Shown here: one piece after another, positions 1-9,010 of the stretch
How the letters are laid out: each line of letters starts with the position of its first letter
How positions within the stretch are numbered: the stretch's first letter is position 1
Assembly: GCF_022664455.2 (NCBI RefSeq)
Contig: NZ_JAKRKC020000002.1
Span: 1,116,001-1,180,000, forward strand
From: Actinomadura luzonensis
GTDB lineage: Bacteria; Actinomycetota; Actinomycetes; Streptosporangiales; Streptosporangiaceae
Length of the DNA: 64,000 nucleotides
Direction: 5' to 3'
Notes under the pieces: generated by a model
Database searches by the model: none
The model's input: the letters and a program-made list of their open reading frames with translations, nothing else
Told to the model about the DNA's origin: nothing
Program-made: the position numbers and the translations under genes

Positions 1-2664
1 GCGGCCCTCGCCGATGCTCCCGTCCAGGCCGACGAGGCGGTGACCGAGGCCAGGATCGCGGCATCCGTCCGGATGGCGGCCCGCGAACAACAGCTCACCA
101 CCCTCCGCGCGACCCTGACCAAGGAACAGGCGGCGCTGGACGCGGAACGCCGCAACCTCGACGGACAAGCGCTCGTCGAGCCTCGCCCCTCCCGCATCTC
201 GGCATCCCGCCGCGAGGGCCGCCGCGGGATGCCGCTGTGGCGTGCGGTGGGGTTCCGTCCCGGCGTGGACACCGCCGTACAAGCCGGGGTGGAAGCCGCG
301 CTGGAGTCGGCCGGACTGCTGGACCTGTGGCTGTACCCCGACGGCGAGGCGACGGCGGGCGAACACGATCTCTTCGCCATCGCGACGTTGCGCCCCGCGC
401 CCGGCCAGAGCCTGGCCGACGTCCTGCTCGCCGAGCCCGGCGCTCCCGCGTCGACGGGCACCGTCCTGGCCGCCATCGCCTTCGCCCCCACCGCACCCGC
501 CCCCACGCCCCGCGACTCAGAGCACCAGGCGGAGACGGCCCGCCCGACCGCCGGCCATCCGCCCGGGTCCACCCGCGCGTCCACCGCCGCCGACCCGGCC
601 GAGGCTGATCGCCATCCGGCTGCAGTGGGTGCGGACGGCACCTGGCGGCTGGGCCCCGCCGCCGGCCGCTGGAGCAAGCCCGAGCCCTCCTACCTCGGCA
701 CCGCCGCCCGCGAACGCGCCCGCCGTCGCCGGACAGCCGAGCTGGACGAGCGGCTGAGCGACGTCGCGGGTCTCGTCGCCGAGTGCGACCACCTGCTCGC
801 CGTTCTCGCGGGCGACCGCGACACGCTGGCGACCGAGCTGCGGCGCAGACCCGGCCGCGGCCCGTACGACGAGGCGGCGCAGGCGCTCGACGCCGCCGTC
901 GCGAAGATCGCGCTGCTGGAGGACCGGCTCCGGGCATGTGAGGAACGCCTGCGCGAGCGCGAGCGGGACGCCGTCCACTGCCGGCGCAGGCTCACCGAGC
1001 AGGCGGCAGCGCACGGCCTGCCCACGACCCTGCCCGCGCTGGACGCCTTGGAGGAGGCGCTGCGCGCCGCCGAGACGGCCGCCACCGTCTGGCACGAACG
1101 CCTGGCCGCCGCCCAGGCCGCCCGCGAGCGGGCCGGGCACGCCGCCGAGAGCGCCCGCGAGTACGAGAACCTGGCGGTCCGGGCGGTCGAACGGGCGGAG
1201 GAGGCCGCGGCCACGGCCGTCGTGCTCGCCGAGCGGCTGACCGCCGTCGAGTCCGCGGCCGACACCGAGCATCTGCGCGTGCTCGAACGCCTCCACGAGG
1301 CCGAGACCGCCCATCGATCCTGCCGCCGCCTCATCAGGACGATCCACGACGACATCGCCGCACTCAACGCCCGTCTGGGACGCCTCCAGAGCGAGCTCGC
1401 CGTCGCCGAGGACGCCCAAGCGGCAGCGGAGCGGGCGTACGCGACGGCCTGCGGGCGCTTCCACCACCTCACGACCGGCCACCTCCCCGCCGACGCCGGC
1501 CTGACCCTCGCCACGGCCCCCACCGCCGCCCGGGCAGCCGCGGACAGCGACAACCCGCCGAAGCAGCCGCTCCCGGGTCCGAGCCCGAGGCCAGGAGCCG
1601 AGACGCCCGCCGGCACGGTCCCAGACACGGTCCCGGATACGGTCTCAAATACGGTCCCTGACACCGTCACCATGACGGCCGCTCAGCTCAGCGCCGTCCC
1701 GTACGACGCGCATCACCTCAGGGAGGCCGAGGCGCGCCTCCAGGACGCCTTCCACCGCTCCCGCGAAGCCCTCGCCCACCGGACAGACCTGGAACTGGCC
1801 CCTGACGGCGACGTCCACCTCCTGACCGCCACGGTAGGCGGCCTGCGCACGGGGACGGTCGCGCTGGCCGAGGCGTTGCGCCGCGAGCGCGACCAGCGCA
1901 GGTCGGGCAGCACGGCGGCGGAGCGGGACCTGTTCGACCGGACGCTCGCCGGCAGCACCCGCCGCCACCTGGCCGAGCGCATCAGGCAGGCGAGCGCCCT
2001 GGTCGAGGACATGAACCAGCGTCTCGAACGCGTCCGCACCGCCTCCGGGCTCGCCGTTCGGCTGGCCTGGCAGGTGGACCCCGCCCAGCCCGCCGGCACC
2101 CGCGCCGCCCGCGACCTGCTGCTCCGCGACCCGGCCACGCTCGACGAGGCCGGCCGTGAGGCCCTGTACGCCTTCTTCCGCGACCGTGTGGAGCACGCGC
2201 GGGCCGGCGACTCCTCGGCGAGCTGGGAGGACCAGCTCATGCGGGTGCTCGACTACACCGCCTGGCACCGCTTCGTGGTGCACCTCGATCGCGGGGACGG
2301 CCAGGGCTGGCAGGACCTCACGAGGAAGCTGCACGGGGCGCTGTCGGGCGGGGAGAAGGCGATCGCGCTGCACCTGCCGCTGTTCGCCGCCGTGGCCGCG
2401 CACTACCAGACCGATCCGGAGTGTCCCCGGTTCATCCTGCTGGACGAGGTGTTCGTGGGCGTGGACCGGACGAACCGGGGGCAGGTGTTCGACCTGCTGG
2501 TGGACCTGGAGCTGGACCTCGTGCTCACCTCCGACCACGAATGGTGCGAATACCGCGAGCTCGACGGCATCGCCATCCACCAGCTCATCACCGGCGACGG
2601 GGACGACGCGGTGACGACGGCGCGCTTCGTCTGGAACGGCCACCGCACCACCCTCACCGACTGA
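1..2664 (+). CDS. Wadjet-type SMC-like ATPase (TIGR02680/JetC), 3' part
   Basis: The reading frame is open at the left edge, so only the last 887 residues are present; family members run to about 1,350, and the N-terminal Walker A half lies outside the window. Visible residues 240-495 are rich in Ala, Glu, Arg and Leu with heptad spacing, as in an SMC coiled coil. The C-terminal head carries the ABC signature LSGGEKA near visible residue 781 and a Walker B stretch, FILLDEVF, near 811, followed by VGVD. The tail (LDLVLTSDHEWCEY) fits TIGR02680 proteins. In the four-gene Wadjet anti-plasmid system this family is JetC, which drives DNA translocation before JetD nicks plasmid DNA. No JetD follows; the next gene is on the other strand. 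A Pro/Thr/Val-rich imperfect 15-bp repeat (about 1617-1665) interrupts the coiled coil. The family call is by remembered motif resemblance. Confidence 0.82.
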   Translation, partial: AALADAPVQADEAVTEARIAASVRMAAREQQLTTLRATLTKEQAALDAERRNLDGQALVEPRPSRISASRREGRRGMPLWRAVGFRPGVDTAVQAGVEAALESAGLLDLWLYPDGEATAGEHDLFAIATLRPAPGQSLADVLLAEPGAPASTGTVLAAIAFAPTAPAPTPRDSEHQAETARPTAGHPPGSTRASTAADPAEADRHPAAVGADGTWRLGPAAGRWSKPEPSYLGTAARERARRRRTAELDERLSDVAGLVAECDHLLAVLAGDRDTLATELRRRPGRGPYDEAAQALDAAVAKIALLEDRLRACEERLRERERDAVHCRRRLTEQAAAHGLPTTLPALDALEEALRAAETAATVWHERLAAAQAARERAGHAAESAREYENLAVRAVERAEEAAATAVVLAERLTAVESAADTEHLRVLERLHEAETAHRSCRRLIRTIHDDIAALNARLGRLQSELAVAEDAQAAAERAYATACGRFHHLTTGHLPADAGLTLATAPTAARAAADSDNPPKQPLPGPSPRPGAETPAGTVPDTVPDTVSNTVPDTVTMTAAQLSAVPYDAHHLREAEARLQDAFHRSREALAHRTDLELAPDGDVHLLTATVGGLRTGTVALAEALRRERDQRRSGSTAAERDLFDRTLAGSTRRHLAERIRQASALVEDMNQRLERVRTASGLAVRLAWQVDPAQPAGTRAARDLLLRDPATLDEAGREALYAFFRDRVEHARAGDSSASWEDQLMRVLDYTAWHRFVVHLDRGDGQGWQDLTRKLHGALSGGEKAIALHLPLFAAVAAHYQTDPECPRFILLDEVFVGVDRTNRGQVFDLLVDLELDLVLTSDHEWCEYRELDGIAIHQLITGDGDDAVTTARFVWNGHRTTLTD
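1617..1665 (+). repeat. Imperfect in-frame 15-bp repeat inside jetC-like gene
   Basis: Three to four imperfect copies of a 15-base unit (ACGGTCCCGGATACG-like) encode a run of P/S-D/N-T-V units. The period keeps the reading frame. It lies between two helical parts of the SMC-like protein and probably encodes a flexible linker. Confidence 0.6.
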
Positions 2665-2698
2665 ACAACGGCCCCCTTCCTGACCCCCGCCCGAGGTG

Positions 2699-5600
2699 TC
2701 AGCCCCCGAGCTGACGGTGCAGGCGACGGGCTTCGTGCAGCAGGAGGCTGGAGCCCTTGCGGGCGGCCAGTTCCGCCACCCCCGCCACTTCCGTACGGGC
2801 CCCGGCGAGGGCGGCGGCGTCCGCGGCGACCCCGAGAAGTTCACCCAGCCCGCTCCGAGGCCGCGGCCGAGATGGGGGCGGGTCGCCGCGAGCGGCCAGG
2901 AGTGGTGGCAGGGCCTCGGCCAGCGCGGCCCACACCTCGGCGTGCGCGCCCATCGCCGTGAGCTCGGCCAGCGCGCCGGCGACCCGCTGCAGCTTGACCA
3001 GTCCCGCCCCGGCCAGCCGCGCCAGGATGCGGCCGAGCTCCGCCGCCGGGAGCTGCCCGCGCGCGGCCAGCGTGATCAGCGCGTCGATGGCCGACGCCCG
3101 CTGCTCCGGATGCCGGTGCCCCAGCCCGAGGACGATCGTGCTCACCGTGGCCGGGCCCACCGGCCCGTCACCGTGCGCCAGAGCCGCCACGAACTCCACC
3201 AGGCCGTCCCTGCTGTCGAGCCGTAACGGAAGGCGGAGCAGGAGATGCGCGGCGACCACCTCGCGATGCGAAGGCAGCACGTACGGCAGCCACCTCTCCT
3301 CCGAAGCCCGGTCGCGCAGCGGGTCCACGCGGCACACGCCGGCCACCGGCTGCGGCAGCCCGGGGCCGGGCTCCACCCGGGCGTGCACCTCCAGCCGCTC
3401 CGAGACGGCCCAGCCCGGACCGGCGCTGTGCTTCACCGTCTCAAGGCTCCACGTCACCGCCGGGTCAGGCAGGCCGCCGCCGCGCAGCCACTCCGCCACC
3501 GTGCGCCCGGCCCGTACGGGCAACCGCTCCGCCCGCACGGCGACCTCCGGGCCCACTTCGCGCGGCAGCCGTAACAACGCCTGCTGGAGGTCGGTCGCGA
3601 GAGGCTCCCGCGCACCGAGCCGTTCCATCCGGTCGAGGAGAGCCTCGGGATCGACGTGACCGGTCGGCGAGGTGGGCGTGGCCAGCAGCACGGGCACGGT
3701 GGCGGCGCGTCCCTCGAATGTCGCCACGACCTCGCGCAGGCGCTGCTGGACGAACCGGTCGACCCGCGCGTCGATCGGCGGGGACACCCGCCGGTACTCG
3801 GCCAGTGACGCGGTCAGCGCGAGACTGTCGGAGGGGGAGACGATCGCCAGCGCGCAGCGGGCCAGCAGCGAGCCGGGGTCGGCGTCGTAGCCGCTGATGC
3901 CGTAGGTGTACAGGCGCGGGTCGAACGGCTCCCGCCAGTGTCTGCGCCGCCAGCCCGCCAGGGCCGCCGCCAGCCCGTCGCGATCGCGGAAGGCCAGCTC
4001 GACCAGCGCGGCGAGAAGGCGTTCGAGCTCCAGGGGCTCCCTGGGGCGCCCGGCCATCTCCAGCTCGACGGCCAGCTCGGCCGCGCCGGTGACGGCCGGG
4101 GCGAGGGCGGGCAGCGGCGTCGCGTGCAGCGCCGGGACGGCCGGCGGCTCCTCCGGTGCCGCGGTCACCAGGCCGTAGCCGGCCGACACCAGCGCGCGCA
4201 GGTCGGCGGGCAGGCGGACGGCCGCCTCGCGGACGGCCGCACGGCCGGCGTCGTCCGCGTACGGGGCGAGCTTGACCGCCAGCCGGGCCGCGCGTTCCCG
4301 CACCGCGGGCTGCCCCGCGTCGAACGCGGCGGCGAGCGCGTCCAGGGCCGTCGCGCTCCGCGCGGGCGGGCCGGCCGCCAGCCACCGCACCGCGTTCGCC
4401 ACGTGCTTGTGCTCGGGCCGGAACACCAGCGCCCGCACAGCCTCGGCGAACAGCTCCGCGGGCACGCCGCCCGCCGCGTCGGCGCGCCGCAGCTCCTCCA
4501 CCGCGACCTGCGCGACCGGGGAGGGCGCCGACGGCAGCAGCCGGACGAAGTCACGCACCGGCACCTCGTCCGGCCCCGGCCGCAGCCGCCGCCACAGCGC
4601 CACGAACGGGGCCGCCTCCGCCGCGTCACCGCCTGCCGCCAGGAACCGCGCGGCACAGCCGTCGATCAGCGTGCGGCGCGGTGTCGTGCCCGTCGTCTCC
4701 AGTGCGGCCAGCTCGGCGACGATCGTGGGGGAGCGCCAGATGAGCCGCCAGTACGCCGCGGCCGGCCCGTTCCCGGCGAGCCCGCTGAAGAGGTACGGGA
4801 CGACGTGCCGCAGCAGCGGGTCGGCGGGGAGGCGGGCGTAGTGGGGCAGGCCCTCCGGGGCGAGCAGCGGGGAAAGGGCGTGCAGCCGCTCCCTCATGGC
4901 CCGCCACATCGCCCATCCCACCGCGAACCCCTCACCGAGCCCACACCCGTCGTGATCGTGCCCACAGTCGTCGGGCTGAGGGCGGTCGGCCTCGCCATCG
5001 GGCGCAGGGCCATCCGGTACGGGGCCAGCGGGCGCAGGGCCAGCGGGTGCAGGGGCAGCGGGCGTGGGGCCAGCGGGCGTGGGGCCAGCGGGTGCAGGGG
5101 CAGGGGCCGTGGGGACACTCGCCGTAGGGTCGTGGAGCGCGCTGCGGCCGTCGAGGGTGCCGGGGCCGTGGTCGGGTGCGGCGCTGCCGCCCCCACCGGG
5201 TACGTGGCTGGCAGGGCACTCGCCGGGAGGCTCGATCTGTGTCTCCAGGACGAGCGCGGCCGCGAGGTCCCAGTTCGGCCGGTCGCCCCAGCCGTCGGCG
5301 CTGAGCATGGCCGAGGTGTCCAGGCCGCGCGCCAGACGTACGGCCAGTTCGGCCCGCCATCGCACCGGCCGGGTGGACAGGAGGGACAGAAGGCGGGCGG
5401 CGTCCGTTCTGGCCGAGGTGGGGAAGCGGCGCAGCTCGGCGCGGCCGAGCCAGTCGGCCACCTCCGCCGCGCTCTCCAGGCAGGCCGCTCCCGCCAGCCG
5501 GTAGCTGCTCGCCCTCTCCTCCACATGGCGGCGTGGGCATCGGCTCAGGTGGCCGGGGAGCCGCCGGGCGACCTCCCGCCTGGCCTCGGCGTCGAGCCCG

Positions 5601-5839
5601 GCGTCGAGCCCGGCGTCGAGCCTGGCGTCGAGTCGGGCCGAGGGCCCGGCGTCGAGTCCGGCCGAGGGCCCGGCCATGGGCCCGGCCGAGGGCCCAGCCA
5701 TGGGTTCAGCCATGGACGCGGCTCTGGGCCCCGCCACAGCCCTGGTCAGCGACGCGGCCAGGCGCCGGTCGTCTCCTGCTTCGATGAGGTCGAAGACCTG
5801 CTGCCAGGCATCGCTGGGCGTCCGCGCGGATCCGAGCAT
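2699..5839 (-). CDS. Large HEAT-like repeat protein resembling DUF6493
   Basis: A 1,046-residue, mostly alpha-helical protein of Ala/Leu/Arg-rich repeats. Its C-terminus (GELLGVAADAAA ... ARKGSSLLLHEARRL) resembles the DUF6493/DUF7825 proteins of Streptomyces, whose function is unknown. I chose ATG at 5839 over TTG at 5869 because TAGAGT lies 7 bases before it, as in a leaderless promoter. Two low-complexity inserts stand out: GPSAG/LDAG units around residues 45-85 and APAG/TPAG units around residues 245-280, both coded by tandem repeats. A CGHDHDGC stretch follows the second insert and could bind metal, which is speculative. Family members in other actinomycetes often sit near SWIM-finger and MoxR/VWA genes; here the neighbours are the Wadjet-like gene, in tail-to-tail orientation with 34 bp between, and a sugar kinase. 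Confidence 0.6.
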   Translation of the reverse strand: MLGSARTPSDAWQQVFDLIEAGDDRRLAASLTRAVAGPRAASMAEPMAGPSAGPMAGPSAGLDAGPSARLDARLDAGLDAGLDAEARREVARRLPGHLSRCPRRHVEERASSYRLAGAACLESAAEVADWLGRAELRRFPTSARTDAARLLSLLSTRPVRWRAELAVRLARGLDTSAMLSADGWGDRPNWDLAAALVLETQIEPPGECPASHVPGGGGSAAPDHGPGTLDGRSALHDPTASVPTAPAPAPAGPTPAGPTPAAPAPAGPAPAGPVPDGPAPDGEADRPQPDDCGHDHDGCGLGEGFAVGWAMWRAMRERLHALSPLLAPEGLPHYARLPADPLLRHVVPYLFSGLAGNGPAAAYWRLIWRSPTIVAELAALETTGTTPRRTLIDGCAARFLAAGGDAAEAAPFVALWRRLRPGPDEVPVRDFVRLLPSAPSPVAQVAVEELRRADAAGGVPAELFAEAVRALVFRPEHKHVANAVRWLAAGPPARSATALDALAAAFDAGQPAVRERAARLAVKLAPYADDAGRAAVREAAVRLPADLRALVSAGYGLVTAAPEEPPAVPALHATPLPALAPAVTGAAELAVELEMAGRPREPLELERLLAALVELAFRDRDGLAAALAGWRRRHWREPFDPRLYTYGISGYDADPGSLLARCALAIVSPSDSLALTASLAEYRRVSPPIDARVDRFVQQRLREVVATFEGRAATVPVLLATPTSPTGHVDPEALLDRMERLGAREPLATDLQQALLRLPREVGPEVAVRAERLPVRAGRTVAEWLRGGGLPDPAVTWSLETVKHSAGPGWAVSERLEVHARVEPGPGLPQPVAGVCRVDPLRDRASEERWLPYVLPSHREVVAAHLLLRLPLRLDSRDGLVEFVAALAHGDGPVGPATVSTIVLGLGHRHPEQRASAIDALITLAARGQLPAAELGRILARLAGAGLVKLQRVAGALAELTAMGAHAEVWAALAEALPPLLAARGDPPPSRPRPRSGLGELLGVAADAAALAGARTEVAGVAELAARKGSSLLLHEARRLHRQLGG
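4985..5110. repeat. In-frame 15-bp tandem repeat (APAG/TPAG units)
   Basis: About seven degenerate copies of a 15-base unit (GGGCGTGGGGCCAGC-like on the + strand). Read on the minus strand they encode Pro-Ala-Gly/Pro-Asp-Gly units within the DUF6493-like protein. The period is divisible by three, so copy changes would keep frame. Confidence 0.75.
5580..5722. repeat. In-frame GC-rich tandem repeat (GPSAG/LDAG units)
   Basis: A patchwork of 12- and 15-base repeats (GGCGTCGAGCCC-like and GGGCCCGGCCATG-like on the + strand). On the minus strand these encode MAGPSAG and LDAGLDAG runs near the N-terminus of the DUF6493-like protein. Confidence 0.75.
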
Positions 5840-5902
5840 GGCCCGGACTCTAGCCAGCGGCCCCGACAATTCCGCGCCCCCCGCGCGGCGGCGGGGGCCC
5901 GC

Positions 5903-6883
5903 TCAGCCCGGCTGTCCGGGCGGCGTGCCGAGACGGGCCGCCCAGGGCGGGTCGGCGCCGGGGACCGCGCAGGTCAGCGCCGACACGCGGGCCGCGAAGG
6001 CCGCCGCCTCGGCCGCCGTCCCCAGGTCGAGCCCGTCCAGGCGGCCGCCGAGGAACCCCCGCGCGTGCAGGTGGTGCAGCAGGCCGGCGGTGAAGGCGTC
6101 GCCCGCGCCGACGGTGTCCACGACCTCGGTCGGCGCGGCCGGAACGGTGGCGCGCTCGCCGTTCAGCGAGACCAGCGCGCCCGCCGCCCCCCGGGTGACG
6201 ACGACGAGCCGGGCGCCGGCGTCGTGCCAGGTGTCGCAGGCGTGTTCCGGCGGCACACCCGGCAGCAGGAACTCCAGGTCGTCGTCGCTGAGCTTGACGA
6301 TGTCGGCCCACTCGCACCAGCGGGCCACCTGGTAGTCGTCCTTGCCCGCGAGGCTGGGGCGGACGTTGGGGTCGATCGAGATCGTCGCGTGCGCGGACGC
6401 CGCCCGCGCGAACTCCTCGATCGCGGCCCGGCCCGGCTTCCTGACCAGGGCGAGCGAGCCGGTGTGCAGGCAGGCGGCCGGGCCGAGCCGGGACGGGGCC
6501 AGCTCGTCGGCGGTCCACGCCCAGTCGGCGGCGCCCTCGGCGTAGAAGGTGTAGGCGGCGTGCCCGGCCGCGTCCAGGGCGGCGACGGCGAGGGTGCTCG
6601 GCTCGGCGGCCTCGACGCAGGCCGACAGGTCCACGCCGGAGGACGCCAGGTGTTCGCGGAAGAGGTCGCCGAAGACGTCCTGGGAGATGCGGCCGAGGAA
6701 GCGGGCCCGCGTGCCGAGCCGGGCCAGCGCCACCGCCGTGTTCGCGGGCCCGCCCCCTGGCAGCACCCGCAGCCCGAGCGCCCCACCCGCCCCTGTCCCG
6801 CTATCGGCCGTCGCGCTCCCGGACGGCGGCAGCGGGGCGGTCGTGAAGGCGTCGGCCACGCACTCGCCCAGGACCGCGATCAT
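5903..6883 (-). CDS. PfkB-family carbohydrate kinase (fructokinase-like)
   Basis: A 326-residue ribokinase/PfkB-fold sugar kinase. The N-terminal signature GGGPANTAVALARLG and the C-terminal signature DTVGAGDAFTAG are both intact; the latter holds the catalytic Asp and the anion-hole glycines. The start ATG at 6883 is preferred over an upstream start at 6943 because the family begins with IAVLGE and GGAGAGG lies just upstream. The gene is transcribed away from a ribose/fructose-type ABC transporter over a shared, palindrome-rich promoter, so it probably phosphorylates the imported sugar. The layout recalls the rhizobial frcBCA-frcK fructose system, but the substrate is inferred. Confidence 0.88.
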   Translation of the reverse strand: MIAVLGECVADAFTTAPLPPSGSATADSGTGAGGALGLRVLPGGGPANTAVALARLGTRARFLGRISQDVFGDLFREHLASSGVDLSACVEAAEPSTLAVAALDAAGHAAYTFYAEGAADWAWTADELAPSRLGPAACLHTGSLALVRKPGRAAIEEFARAASAHATISIDPNVRPSLAGKDDYQVARWCEWADIVKLSDDDLEFLLPGVPPEHACDTWHDAGARLVVVTRGAAGALVSLNGERATVPAAPTEVVDTVGAGDAFTAGLLHHLHARGFLGGRLDGLDLGTAAEAAAFAARVSALTCAVPGADPPWAARLGTPPGQPG

Positions 6884-6983
6884 CACGCCCGCCTCTCCAG
6901 AACGCTCACCGCCGCCGCCCCGCGCGTCACGGCGCAGCCCCATTGACGTCCCCCTGAACCGCGCTCATTATCGCAGCACAGCC

Positions 6984-7001
6984 CATGTCAACGTTGACAT
7001 G
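6984..7001. promoter_or_regulatory. 18-bp perfect palindrome, likely LacI-family operator
   Basis: CATGTCAACGTTGACATG is a perfect palindrome with a central CG, the usual form of a LacI/GalR-family operator. It contains TTGACA on both strands, so it may overlap -35 elements of the divergent kinase and transporter genes. The likely ligand is the LacI protein coded at 9848-10891. Confidence 0.8.
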
Positions 7002-7015
7002 TGTCATCGATGACA
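7002..7015. promoter_or_regulatory. 14-bp perfect palindrome abutting the first operator
   Basis: TGTCATCGATGACA directly follows the first palindrome, with its centre 16 bp downstream. It shares the TGTCA...TGACA half-sites but has a different core (TCGA instead of ACGT). It lies 27 bp before the ATG of the binding-protein gene and could block transcription or be a second site for the same regulator. Confidence 0.65.
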
Positions 7016-7041
7016 TGGCCTCCTCCCCGATAGGAACCGCC

Positions 7042-8028
7042 ATGATCGCCAGAATCCCGGCCGGTCTCCTCGTCACCGCGCTCCTCGTCGCGGGCTGCGG
7101 CAGCGGCGGAGGCGGGCAGTCCGCCCCCGGCGCCCCCAAGGTCGGCCTGATCACCAAGACCGAGACCAACCCGTTCTTCGTCAAGATGAAGGAAGGCGCC
7201 CAGAAGTCGGCCCAGGCGAACGGCCTGGAGCTGATGAGCGCCGCCGGCAGGTTCGACGGCGACAACGCCTCCCAGATCACCGCCATCGAGAACATGGTCG
7301 CCGCCGGGGTGAAGGGCATCCTCATCACGCCCAGCGACACCAAGGCCATCGTCCCCGCGATCAGGAAGGCCCGCGACGCGGGCGTCCTGGTGATCGCCCT
7401 GGACACCCCGACCGACCCGCAGGACGCCACCGACGCGCTGTTCGCCACCGACAACCTCAAGGCGGGCGAGCTGATCGGCCGGTACGCCAGGGCCGCGATG
7501 GCGGGCAGGCCCGCCAGGATCGCCACCCTCGACCTGGCCCCCGGCATCACCGTCGGCAAGCTCCGCCACGACGGCTTCCTCAAGGGCTACGGCATCCAGG
7601 ACGACGACCCGTCCGTCGTCTGCTCCCAGGACACCCGCGGCGACCAGGCCAAAGGCCAGACCGCGATGGAGAACTGCCTGCAGAAGGCCCCCGGCATCAA
7701 CGTCGTCTACACCATCAACGAGCCCGCCGCGCTCGGCGCGTACACGGCGCTGAAGGCCAAGGGCCGCGACAAGGACGTGCTGATCGTCTCCGTGGACGGC
7801 GGCTGCACCGGGACGAAAGCCGTCCAGTCAGGACAGATCGCCGCCACCAGCCAGCAGTACCCGCTCAAGATGGCCGAGGACGGCGTCAAGGCCGTCGCCG
7901 AGTTCGCCAGGACCGGCAAGAAGGCCACCGGCTACACCGACACCGGCGTCACCCTCATCACTGACCGGGCCGTCCCCGGGGTCGAGGCCAAGGACACCGC
8001 CTTCGGCCTGGCCAACTGCTGGGGCTGA
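7042..8028 (+). CDS. Sugar ABC transporter substrate-binding lipoprotein
   Basis: A 328-residue periplasmic-binding-protein-like (RbsB/FrcB type) lipoprotein. The start ATG at 7042 gives a short basic n-region, a hydrophobic stretch and a lipobox (LLVAGC), so it should be lipid-anchored outside the membrane. AGGAA lies 8 bases upstream; the longer frame from 6985 would run through the operators. The mature part begins KVGLITKTETNPFF, typical of ribose/fructose/xylose-binding proteins, and includes a DGGCTGTKAVQSG hinge region. It is the first gene of a binding protein-permease-ATPase-regulator unit and delivers sugar to the permease one base downstream. Confidence 0.88.
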   Translation: MIARIPAGLLVTALLVAGCGSGGGGQSAPGAPKVGLITKTETNPFFVKMKEGAQKSAQANGLELMSAAGRFDGDNASQITAIENMVAAGVKGILITPSDTKAIVPAIRKARDAGVLVIALDTPTDPQDATDALFATDNLKAGELIGRYARAAMAGRPARIATLDLAPGITVGKLRHDGFLKGYGIQDDDPSVVCSQDTRGDQAKGQTAMENCLQKAPGINVVYTINEPAALGAYTALKAKGRDKDVLIVSVDGGCTGTKAVQSGQIAATSQQYPLKMAEDGVKAVAEFARTGKKATGYTDTGVTLITDRAVPGVEAKDTAFGLANCWG

Positions 8029-8029
8029 G

Positions 8030-9010
8030 ATGGCCGACGCAGCCACGCTCCGGGCGGCGCCCGCCCGCCGCCTGCTCGCCGCCCCGGTCGCCGGGCCCGC
8101 GCTCGCGCTCGTGCTGGCCTGCCTGTTCTTCGGCCTGAACTCCGGCCAGTTCTTCACCGGCCCCAACTTCTCCCTCATCATCCAGCAGGTCATGGTGGTC
8201 GGCACGCTGGCCATCGGGCAGACGCTGATCATCCTGACCGCGGGCATCGACCTCGCCTGCGGCGCGATCATGGCGTTCGGCGGCATCGTGATGACCCGGC
8301 TGGCCGTGGGCGCCGGGCTGCCGCCGCTGCTCGCCGTCGCCGCCGGGCTCGCCGTGTGCGCCGCGTTCGGGCTGGTCAACGGGCTGCTGGTGACGCGGAT
8401 CTCGCTGCCGCCGTTCATCGTGACGCTCGGCATGCTGAACGTGGTCTTCGCGCTCACCCACATCTACTCCGAGGAGCAGACGGTGACCGGGCTGCCGCCG
8501 CTGCTGACGTTCCTGGGGCAGACCTTCGACCTCGGCCAGACCAGGGTCACCTACGGCTCGCTGCTGACGATCCTGCTGTTCCTGCTGTTCGCGTACCTGC
8601 TGGGCTCGACCGCGTGGGGCCGCCACGTGTACGCGCTCGGCAACAGTCCCGAGGTGGCCCGCCTGACCGGCATCAGGACCCGGCGGCTGACCGTCGGCGT
8701 CTACACCCTCGCCGGGTTCGTCTACGGCATCGCCGCGCTGCTGCTGGTCTCCCGCACGGGCGTCGGCGACCCGCAGGCCGGCCAGAGCGAGAACCTCGAC
8801 AGCATCACCGCGGTCGTGCTCGGCGGCACGAGCCTGTTCGGCGGGCGCGGCCTGGTGATCGGCACGCTGGTGGGCGCGCTGATCGTCGGGGTGTTCCGCA
8901 ACGGCCTGCAGCTCATGGGCGTGCCGTCGATCTACCAGACCCTCATCACCGGCGTCCTGGTGATCCTGGCCGTCGCCGTCGACCAGCTCTCCCGCAGGAG
9001 GAACCGATGA
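8030..9010 (+). CDS. Sugar ABC transporter permease (RbsC/FrcC type)
   Basis: A 326-residue membrane protein with about eight to ten hydrophobic segments and the BPD_transp_2 motifs typical of ribose/fructose permeases: GIDLACGAIMAFGG in the first half, then GNSPEVARLTGI and TAVVLGGTSLFGGRG. It starts one base after the stop of the binding-protein gene and its stop overlaps the ATPase start (ATGA), so the three are probably translationally coupled. It should form a homodimeric channel with the ATPase at 9007. Confidence 0.88.
   Translation: MADAATLRAAPARRLLAAPVAGPALALVLACLFFGLNSGQFFTGPNFSLIIQQVMVVGTLAIGQTLIILTAGIDLACGAIMAFGGIVMTRLAVGAGLPPLLAVAAGLAVCAAFGLVNGLLVTRISLPPFIVTLGMLNVVFALTHIYSEEQTVTGLPPLLTFLGQTFDLGQTRVTYGSLLTILLFLLFAYLLGSTAWGRHVYALGNSPEVARLTGIRTRRLTVGVYTLAGFVYGIAALLLVSRTGVGDPQAGQSENLDSITAVVLGGTSLFGGRGLVIGTLVGALIVGVFRNGLQLMGVPSIYQTLITGVLVILAVAVDQLSRRRNR

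Noticed and set aside
3938..6946. 1,002-codon open frame on the + strand
   Set aside because: It is antisense to the DUF6493-like and PfkB genes, full of Arg, Gly and Gln, with no family features. Long open shadows are expected at this GC content.
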